Assembly: GCA_004335635.1 (NCBI GenBank)
Contig: QAXH01002022.1
Coordinates: 877 to 60,349, forward strand
Length of the DNA stretch: 59,473 nt
Direction: 5' to 3'
From: Chloromonas sp. AAM2
Lineage: Eukaryota; Chlorophyta; Chlorophyceae; Chlamydomonadales; Chlamydomonadaceae
Positions 25,601-36,000 of this stretch are shown piece by piece. Each line of letters opens with the position of its first letter. The first letter of the stretch is position 1. The notes under the pieces are model-generated. The model was not told the origin of the DNA. It searched no databases and saw nothing but the letters and a program-made list of their open reading frames with translations. Both the position numbers and the translations under genes were made by a program.

Positions 25601-28600
25601 GTTGCATCTCCGTTGCCAGCACTGCACGTGCGCCATCCCTGCCAGTCCGCTCCAGAAACGGCTGAATGAGCAGAACGGCAGGAACCGTTTCTTTGGCCAC
25701 CATGGCTTGCCCCATGGGGCCCAGAGCAGCCAGAGCGATGGGGTCGAGGATCGCACTGACGCCCACACGCCACGACATGCCGGGGTTGTCATAACTCCTG
25801 AATATTTGCATGCATGAAGCAAGAGGCGTTTGGCGTGGTGAGCCTTGGAGCTGCTGGCGCATGACCTTCTACCTTATCTTCTAAACATTCCAACCTGCCC
25901 GCACAGCATACAGCGCACACAAGCACGCACGCACACAAGCACGCTGGCTGTCAACTTCTGAACTGCTAGTGAGTCACGTTGTCTGGCATTCCAACCTGCC
26001 CTCACAACAAGCAGTCAGTGACTCTGACAGGCCTGTGCTCTAGTTGCATCCCACACAATAACAATCCCCAAAGATGCGAGAGGCCTTCGACATCAGGGAT
26101 GTGCGAGGCGGACTCAACGAGCAGGCAAGGCCCGCCTGACACTCAAGGACGCATAACCAGCTGCCTGGCCCCTGCAACGCTTCTGTAGTGTGCAGGGATG
26201 CGTCGGAGCTCGCACCTCTGGGCCATGGTCATGAGCGTCTTGACCGCGTCCTCTTCATGGTCCAGCATGCCAGTGATGTCGTTGGTCAAGGCCAGGTCCA
26301 TGGGCGGGCGCAGGATGTCCAAGATGTGAGCCAGGGGGCAGCCCACCAGCGACTCCGGGTCCATGTCAAACAGGGCGAAGGGCGAGGCGCCCGCGGACGT
26401 GACCATGCCCTTGCTGTTGATCATCAGGGACATGCGGCGCTCATCTAGCATCTGCGAACAGCAAGCAACAGCAGGGCACACTTTCGTGGGGGCAACACAC
26501 CGGGGTTTGAGGGAAGAGAACCTGAGCTTAGATGCGGTGGGCGGCCTGGGGTCTGAGCAAAGTGCACACATCAGTGGACTTGTGGCTTGGCAGTCCCAAC
26601 AGTTACCTGAACAGCTACGTTGGGACAGTGCCGAACAATTCAGGGATCTGGACCCCTTGTGCAGCATTGAGCAGTCAGGTTGCCCATAACAGGGAAAGAG
26701 AAAACAAAAAATGACAGCAGACTGCGTACCTGCTGAGGCGTGCGCTCAATCAGACGCACAATCGTCGAGCGCTCCCGCACAGACATGTCCTGCGCCAGAG
26801 GTGATTGCAAGGGAGAGGAATTCATCACATACACGGACAGCAGGTCTGATCTGCAGTATGGCGGGGCACTGATGTAAGGAGCCGCAGGCATCGAGGCTGA
26901 GGGCCTGCTAAGGCTGAGCAAGCCTGAGGGCAAGAAGGGGTCCTTAACCTTACAGATTTGCGGGAGATTCCACCATGGACTACTAAGCATACCTTGGTCT
27001 TCATCTCCAGTGAGAAAGGCACGACGCAGGGCCCGCTTGGCCCGGTGGCATTGAGGCACAAGCTGAGGCCACTGCGGCAACTCCATGGCGGAGGCACGGC
27101 CTTGGGGTTGGGCCGGGCCCACTGCAACAGAGCAACAAGGGGTGCAAGCAACCGGATGTTGCTTTGACACCATCTGCAAAGGGGTCTGTACCTGCCAGGA
27201 ACAGACAAACAACTGCCGAAAACCGCCAGAAAAAAGAGTGTGCCGAAAACCGCCACACGCCTGATCAAATCTCAAGCAGATGATATGAGGACAAAACTGC
27301 AGCCCTTGGTTTGGCCAATCACCTGATAGTGCAGGCGCACAAAGGGAGCAGGCAGCAGAGCATCCAGCGCATGCATCATTCCGCTGCCCTGCAGCTTTGA
27401 TGCCGTGGTGCCCAGGCGGTTAGCCAGCTGGCTGCTGACGTGGCCAATGCGTCCCTTGTCGTCCGTTACCATGACAAAGTCCGAGGTCTGGTCTCCCACC
27501 CGGGTGAGCTTCATCACGATGATGGGCACGTCCACCAGCCCCGACACTTGCAGGGTTCCCTCCACCTCCACTGCAGAGCAGAACAGTCACAAGCAGCATA
27601 CCTTATCTCATCTAGTGCAACACAAGCGAGTGCGGTGTGTCGAGATTCCAGACCAAACAAAGCCCATGGAAACCCCAACATTTGAGCATGCACGTATACA
27701 TGACATCCATTGGACTGGATGGTTGCTCTACCTAGATATAAGGCATTGAATACAGGCTTTGGTGTTGTTTGTGCTATTGTTGTCTACATGGCTGTCAGTC
27801 CGTGGAGGACTGCTCAGCAGGGCCAGGAAGAAAAGGACATTGCAAGTAACCTATTGGTCACCACTGCACCCTTAGCAACAGCAGAATACAGGCGTGGGTG
27901 TGCACTACAGTGTGCGGAATCGGCTGCATGCATCAGACGGTTTCCACAAACGACCCTCTAGTGCACCACCCCTGCGGCACCCACCGGAGCTATCCATGAA
28001 GCTGTGTCTCAGTTGCATTCCTCGCGGCAGGGCCCAAAGGTTGGGTGGGAGCGAGGACGTAGTCGATCCGAACGCCGGCTTGTTGGTCCACGCGCAGTAG
28101 TCCAGGTCGCCCTTTGGTGAGGTTATCACGTCACCGTTGGACGTCAGGTTGTGCAGGTTGGCGGGGTCAACGATGGATGAGCGGCGACGCATGTGGGTGG
28201 GAATCTTGGGAGCTGCAGTGCCTTGCTTGACCTGCGCCAGCACCCTGCAAAAGATGGGCAACGGAAGCAGCGTTTAGGAAGCAAGCATCTGGAGCTTCAT
28301 GATTAACTATGAAGGCAACAGGCTATGTATTGTTCAGAGTGGTATTAAGCAGCACCGGTGAAGACAACTTATGCCTCAGACATGCTGGACATGGTTGGTT
28401 AACAAACGCCTGGTGAGCAGCTGCAGCACGGTAGGCACGCTAGCTGTATCTGTATGTTGAAACAATGCTTTGGGCTAGTAATTCACACGTCAAAGGCGTA
28501 CAAAACATCCCTCCCCGGTTCACCAGGACAGGTTATGCCTTGAACGTGCTGGGTGATGGTTTGCTAGCAACCATACACGCCGGACGCACATCAGAAGCAC

Positions 28601-30032
28601 AGGTCAGCGGTGTTCCAGGCATGTCAGTCATGTGCACACAACCACACTTGGTCGACTCACTCATCCATCTCAAGCTGGCGAACCACAAGATCGCGCATGG
28701 GCTCTGCAAGCGAACAGCACCAAGAAGAATGTTGCAGCCACCAATTCTTCTTGTTCTCTCAGACGACTGTTGTCAAGCAGATGTGCATGGTGCATGGTGA
28801 ATGCAGGGCAGTGGGCTCTCTGAGTCCCCGTTACACATGGTCTATGCGGATCCGCTGGCCTGATGTACGTTTCCCGCTTTCCCCAAGACTCACTCATGTG
28901 GATGTCCTCCTGTTTGTACCCCATCCAGTCGGTGAACACGCCGTCGCAGGACAGGACCTGGCCGCTGGCCATGAGCCACACCTGTGCGGTGTTGGCCTCA
29001 GCTGGCAGCTGCTGGAACACGCCCATGAAGACGCTGCACACGTGCGCAGCAGCAAGCACGTCAGACGAGTTTCTCTACCAGGTCTGAGCGCCATCATGCA
29101 GTCAAGCTGAGCATTCCTAGGCGTGCAAAAAGCAGCTGCCATCATGCTGCTTGCAAGACATAACTATAACAACACTTGGTACATCCAAGGCCAGCTGCCA
29201 TTAAAGCATGTTTTCATCTGATCAATTAATAAGTCATGTATTTATGCATGTATCCAAGCACACACCTGTCCTCTCCAATGCCACTGACTTTGGTGACAAA
29301 CATCTTGACAGGGATGACGAATCTGTCCTTGTGCATGGCGACCACTTCGCACTGCGAGTCCAGCATGCGCGAGTGGCCGGTCTCGATGTATGTCCGCACG
29401 TAGTTGTTCTGCAAGAGACAGTGATAGCGCGCTAGGTGAAGGCATGTGCAAGGAACTCAAGCTACTCGTCCGCACAAGACAAGCAGGGTTTCCCGTAGAA
29501 CCATACAAAATACCCAGATAAGAAACTCAAACTGCTACCGGGTAACACTGCAGTATGGCAGCAAGAAGGGCTTCAATGCTTGTGGCGGCAAACTGTAAGC
29601 AGATGGGCTAGAAGGACAGAGCAACTGCTGTGCAGCATTTCCGCCCTAGACCAGAGCTCTTTGTTGTCAAAATGTCGTGCAATCGTTTGCATTCCACTAC
29701 AGCTGATGTATTCATCCATCCTTCCGTCCATCCATGCATGCATTCATTCAAAGCATAGTTCAATACAAAATGTTCCGAAGATACTAAAGAATATAATATT
29801 TTCGCCACTCACATGGTTGTGCGAGAAGGGTGGGGGCACCAGGACGTTGAGGTTTTTGCCAACCAGCTCGGCCTTCTGGCTGTAGCCAAACATCTGGGCC
29901 GCGGACTGCACACATAGCAGGGGGCAGGGGCTGCTTGTTGATCTATATTGGCTCTTCACTACTATCAGACAACAAGCCTGTTTGCTCTTCTCGACCATCA
30001 GACCGATTCCGCCCCTGACCAAGCCCTTGGTC

Positions 30033-30074
<42 letters not shown>

Positions 30075-33000
30075 CAGGCCATGATCAAGCCTTGCCAACC
30101 ATGCGGGTCTTGACACATGTCAGGGGCCTCATTGTGGCACGGCACAGCAACCTGTCCCCCTGGACATGTCATTTGACGTGGTACTCAACCCAATGTACGT
30201 GTCATCATTGAGAAAGTTTACGGTACCCATGATCAATGCTCAACATGGTCATGGGCAAGTGCAAGCAGCTCATGCCACCCACCTCATTGACCATTCGAAT
30301 GAGGCAGTTGGCGCACATGATGACAATGCCTGCGGGCAATCCCCCGGAAGCAAACCCAGTGTGAAAACGCAATGTCAGAACTCGAACAGACCAAGTGCAA
30401 TATCCTGCATTTTGGAGCTCGTATGAATCATCTGAAGGGGTGCCCTTAGGTTTGTCATGCTCGCGTACACTTTTCAGATATGACACGATAACCCAAATCA
30501 AGCGTGACGCCCTGACCGCTTGATCAGATAACCAGAGCCGGGAGCTGGCTGCTTACAGCCACGGCCGCAAACTCAGTAAGTTCTTTCTTACCTTTGGATT
30601 CGTCGAATCCCTGGATTTTGCGCTTGTCTCCCTCCCCTTCGCCAAGCACGGCCCTGCAACACACAACTTTCATTGTTGGATCCCGCTCTGCATTGTTAAT
30701 ACACAACATCTTTTTGATTATCTGACAAACTGTGTCTCCTAGTATGGCCGAGCGGCCGGCCAAGGCGATACAACGGTGATTCATTGCCTGGCGCTGATAA
30801 CTTTCCTTTATTGAAAACGTTCTGACCAGAAACTTTTCACAGCTTCCCTCACCTCTCGTTTTGCTCCTCCTCGGCCTTCTGCAGTTTGTCCGCCTCCCCA
30901 CCCCAGCGCGTGGCACTCCATGGCTGCAAGTTAGGAAAAAAGTGTGATTCTTGAGACCATTGCGCATCACCCAAATTAAGAAACGCAAGGTCAAACAATA
31001 GAAGGCATGTGCGCACAGACGTCCCTCTGAAGATACCATTTGAAGATAGCGCTCCAAATGGCCTAGGCATCAGCCCATGTAAACGTTGAGCTGGTTGTCA
31101 TCACTCACGTCGTTCTTGACAAACTTGAGGAACTTGACGTAGAGAGACAGCAGCTTTACACTGCAAACAAGCAGGCAAGTGCTTGTGATGCTGGGGTCGG
31201 TAACTGCTTGTCACGTGCATTGCACTGCCAATCCAGACTGTTGAACACAGTTTGGACAGCGGCTGCCTGGCGCAAAACTTACCTGCTGCTGTGGCGAGAG
31301 AGCACCTGCACAGCGATGAACAAACCAGATGAGTGCTTCGGTTATGACTGTTAGTCCGTTGATCGGTTAACGCAATCTATTCTATGATATCTTCTATGAA
31401 AGTCATTGGTTTTCGTTAGTTAGAGCAACGATCTGTTCACCAGTTTGTTATTCCATGAAGACGAGCCACGTCAGCGTGGCTCGATGCAGTTTCCGTATAC
31501 TACTCATCTCAAACGAAAGCCATCAGTATTCAGGGCAACAACGAACAAGGAAACCTCATGATCGGCTGTCTGATCGCCAACCCACCTGCTTGTACATGCG
31601 CTCACTCTCACGAACCTGCAGGGAAGGGCAGACCCAGAACCCACGTGTGAGCCAAGCGACATCAAACCATAGTTGCCTGGCGACGAGCACAAAGGATTAG
31701 CGCTTGATGCTCTCGTGTGCAGAAGAGGCGTTACTTACCGTCTGGTCCACTCTTGCGACTGCCTTGGCCAGCGCGTCGAAGGAGACAGAGCTGTGGAGCA
31801 AAGTCTCCCAGAAAGTGCGCTTGGCGTTCAGGGCCTCGCTGTGCAAACGGAGGACAAGCCTGAAAAAACAATGCAGACACACGATGCACAGATTGCAGCA
31901 CGCCCACCATCATCAGCTGCCGCAACTGACAGAAACCCAGCATGGCAACCCGACCACCACCACCAGCTCAGTCAGCGGTGGCCTGATGTTGCTCAACATC
32001 ACACAGATTCGTCCGCAACCATCCAGCCCAGCGTGATGATACCACCCGCAACATCAGCTGCCACAACCTGCCACAACTGCACTTGGGTCTGCACTCATAC
32101 AACCAGCCCAAACACGCTTTTAACTCTGCTTTTTTTAACTTTGCTTATTATTGCCGATTACAAGCACACATGACACACGCGAGCAACCCAACCCACGTAT
32201 TTATTCCTGACCTGTAGTTTCGTTGGAACTCGACGTAGCTGACCAGGTCTGCGCTGGCGTTCTCTCCGCTGGATGCGGCCGAGGCCTTCTGTGTGTGCTC
32301 TTGCTCGCGCACGAAGATGCAAAACCGCTCAAGAAACGAGGGGTTGGGCATCTTCTTGGCAGCCTGTAGCAATTGCAGCAGGCACCCAGGAAAGGCAGGG
32401 TTTGAATTTCAATCTGTTCATGGGCTTGTGAACCCAAGTTGAAGAGCGCATGTGTTGGAATTTGCAACCAAACCAAAGCAATAGAAGGACACAAAAAGCA
32501 CAAAAAGCAGTGTATGTACACGCGTCAGCGCGACGCGCTTCGACATACCGGACATACCCTGCAAACATCAGACCGGCGCATTTCGTGTCGCGTTTACACT
32601 CAAAACGATACTCACCTGCAGTGCCACGTATCCGCTTTGGTAGGATCCGCGCACGTCGATGAGGAATGAGCTCCACCAAATGGCCATGTAGGGGTCATGC
32701 AGCATGGACATGCCAGCGCGCACAATGCGCTCCGCCACCTGCACGCTGTCTTCATCCAGGAGGTCACGCCCCACCCACACGCGGCAGCAGCGGCTGGCGA
32801 GCTCAACCTGGCGAGCGTCAGTGAACTCGTGGATGTGCGACGGCTTCATGTCCAGAGGTGCGTCCCTGCAGACACCACATCCAGGGAACTGCAGGCCAGA
32901 TCGAGGTACACACATGCGTCATGCACGTGCACACCGCAGAACAATCTTGCTCATTGATCCCCACAAGCCCCAGTGTGCTAGGCCACCGGCTTCAATGGGC

Positions 33001-36000
33001 TAGAACACCGGGCACGCTCCAGACCATACGTGGCAGCTGATACGCCTACAGCTTTGCCCGGTACGCTCTTCTGCCTTGCATGACCTACTTGGCACTAGAC
33101 GTGGGTGTTTGGTTGTTGCCAAGACTAACATGGTTTTGTTTGTAACATGGTTTTGTTTGTCTGTAACCCACTCAGTCCTCCCTGACTCAAGGCCATGACC
33201 GACCACAATGTAGTAGGAATGCCTGCCTTGGCTCTGATCAATTTCTGGTCGGTAAGCACAACTTGGAAGCTTGCCAGCCAACAGGTGATCCTGTGCTATG
33301 CCCTGGTCGCACCTTTTTTTTGTGTGCATTGATACTTAACCCTAGTCGTACAAGGCCGTTATTCAGCCTGGGATCTCACCGTTTTAATGCAAGAAAACAA
33401 CCAATTGGAAAACAGACCGATCGTGACGCAGGCAAATAGTCCTGATTGGAATAGTGGTCAGGACTATTTGCCTGCGTCAGGATCGGTCTTTTTTCCAAAC
33501 AGTTGTTTTCCTGCATCAAAACGGTGAGATCTCAGGCTGAATAACGGCTTTGTAACGGCCTTGTACGACTAGGGTTAAGCACACTCACATGGTGGCCATG
33601 ACAAGCCTAGTTATCAGGCTGCGCAGGCTCTGAGCCATAATCAGCACGGCCCAGTTTCCATAGCTTCATTTGCAATTCATTAAAGGCCGATACCGCTCTG
33701 GCCTATGCTAGCGCTTGATGTCATGTCACTAGCAGGCATGTCCCATGTGGCCTGTAACCTGATCTGGGACTTCAGCTCGCCAGGGCCACGCATGGCTGCT
33801 GCACTTGACACGCACAGGCCATTTATGCCCTGTCCCATGCTCGCCGCTCACCTGAACTTGTTGACAACTACAACCGTGTAGTAGTGTGTGCGCCAGTAGG
33901 AGAGGGCGGCACCGATCGCAGCTGCCGGCACCAGTCCAGCCCAGAGAGCAGTCGTGAGCTGAGACCTGTATGGAACGTGCACGTGGAAGCATATTGTCAG
34001 ATACATGCACACGATGCCAGTTCCTGTGTATGCGGCTTCCTGGACTGGGGCAGTTCTGCCTGCAGTCCTCTCTATGCCACCCATGTATACTCTGCACCGA
34101 ATCAATCATGATTGCCTTGCACATATGAATGGAATCTCGCAACCATGACCATGCGGTCCTTGCTCCCTTTCGTCAAATACAGTTCAGGCCGGGCCCAAAG
34201 TCTGCGGCTAATCGTTATCCTTGCCCTGTTGACTGAGCTTGGTGGATGCAGCAGGCGATTGAAACTTAACAATTCCACAGATTGAGTCAACGGCACAGCC
34301 CGTTTACTCACTGTAGCTTGTTCACAGCCTCTTCATCATCTTGGTCAAGGCCCAGCTGCAGCGACATGAAGACGAGCAGTATGGCCGCCCACAGCACGCT
34401 CATGTACGACCCCACTCGTATGTGGTTGACGGTGGCATGGAGGTAGGGCAGCCATGCGAGGTACAGGTAGACCAGCGTGCCTGACCCAATCAGCTGCAGG
34501 ATGCTCATCCATTTGGGGCCGTTGATGAATACGCTGACGCAAGTCATGACCATCTGCATACAACAGTGTGTGGCAATGGGAGGTGAGCTGGAGTGACAGA
34601 AACGGTGCCAGCGACTTGATGTCTGATTACAATAGATCGGTGCCTGCTGTGCTTGGCGCTTTGGTAGGGTCACTGTGCGCCCTTTGGCGCACCGAGGCTT
34701 GCTGTCCGCGGTTTTGTGTGGCTTTCTCATGACCAGTGTGGCTGAGTCATGCATGCTGCTATGCAAGTCATTTTGCTATGATAGACGGTATAGCCTGCAG
34801 CAAAGGTCTGGCGGGATGCGTACTGCTTGCTGAGGCTGCGCTGACAGCCACATGTAGCGTACAACTTATTCACATGGAACCCACCTTTACGGCAAAGGCG
34901 CACACCTCAGCCCTGCAGCGCAAGAACAAGCAGGGAACCGGATTCAACATGTTATGCATATTGCCAATGAGTTGGATTTGCGCTCCAGGAATGCATGCGC
35001 CTATGATGATGATAATGATGCAGGCAGTGGCGTGAGGCTTTATCGAGCAGATCCGTCAAGCAAAGTGGTTGATCGTCATGATTGATCCTCGTGTCAGTTT
35101 CGTGAGTCGTTGTCTCCATGCCAAGTGCCTTACTTTGTGTGTGCCATGCCAATGGGGTTCGTGCTGACAGGGTTGAGCTCAATCTCAGCCATGGTGAAGA
35201 GCATGGCCAGCACCCAGAAGATGGCGATAGCAATGGCTGCCACAGCCACATGGATCATGTGTGGCATGGTCCAACACACTGCGGGGCAGAACAAAATCAA
35301 CAAAGGCACGAATACGTTGTTGGCAGCAGTAAAGAAGGCCCCAGGAACGTCACGAAACCAAGTATCCATTGTGACGCCCGCACTGAGCACACCTGGCACG
35401 AACTTGCTGAGCTGACAAAAGCCTACGCCTGTGCGCCAGGGCTGCATGAGGCTCAGTCTCTAGCTGCACTGGAATCTAAACAGATTTCAATTCACTGCAA
35501 CTGATGTATTGACTCACTGATCTCTGAAAACTCGGCATGCCGCCCCAGGTTCTCTTCAGGTACGGAAAAGTACTGCATGCGGGCAAAACAACCGTACTCT
35601 TGGTTGGTAGTGGCAACACTCATCACAGTTTTTGTGCCTTAAGACAACTCATCAACTGACCAACGTCAGTCGCACTTAAGACTGTCAAGTTGCCACCCAT
35701 GTGTCTGTGGATTCTACCAATCGCCTCAACTTGCCCGCCATCCCGGCAAACGCAGTGAGTTGCAAGCATGGCCTGCCGTGCCCTCTCCTTGGATGCATCA
35801 CGTTGCGTACATGCTAATGTGGGGCACTCTTTGGCATACCGTGTAACGCCAGAAACGTTCCTAGAAACGTTTCAGCTCTCACCTGGCAGTCCATGGTCAT
35901 GAGGAACAGGGTGAGGGAAGCAATGTCCAGCACTTGGTAGAAGACCAGCGAGAAAACACGCAGCACCGCAATCGGCCACACGTGCTCAAAGTTGCTGCAG

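Noticed and set aside
26640..27275. 211-codon minus-strand open frame
   Set aside because: It spans a TmcB intron in a frame different from the exon at 26993-27121, whose correct frame gives the family motif PPPWSCRSG.
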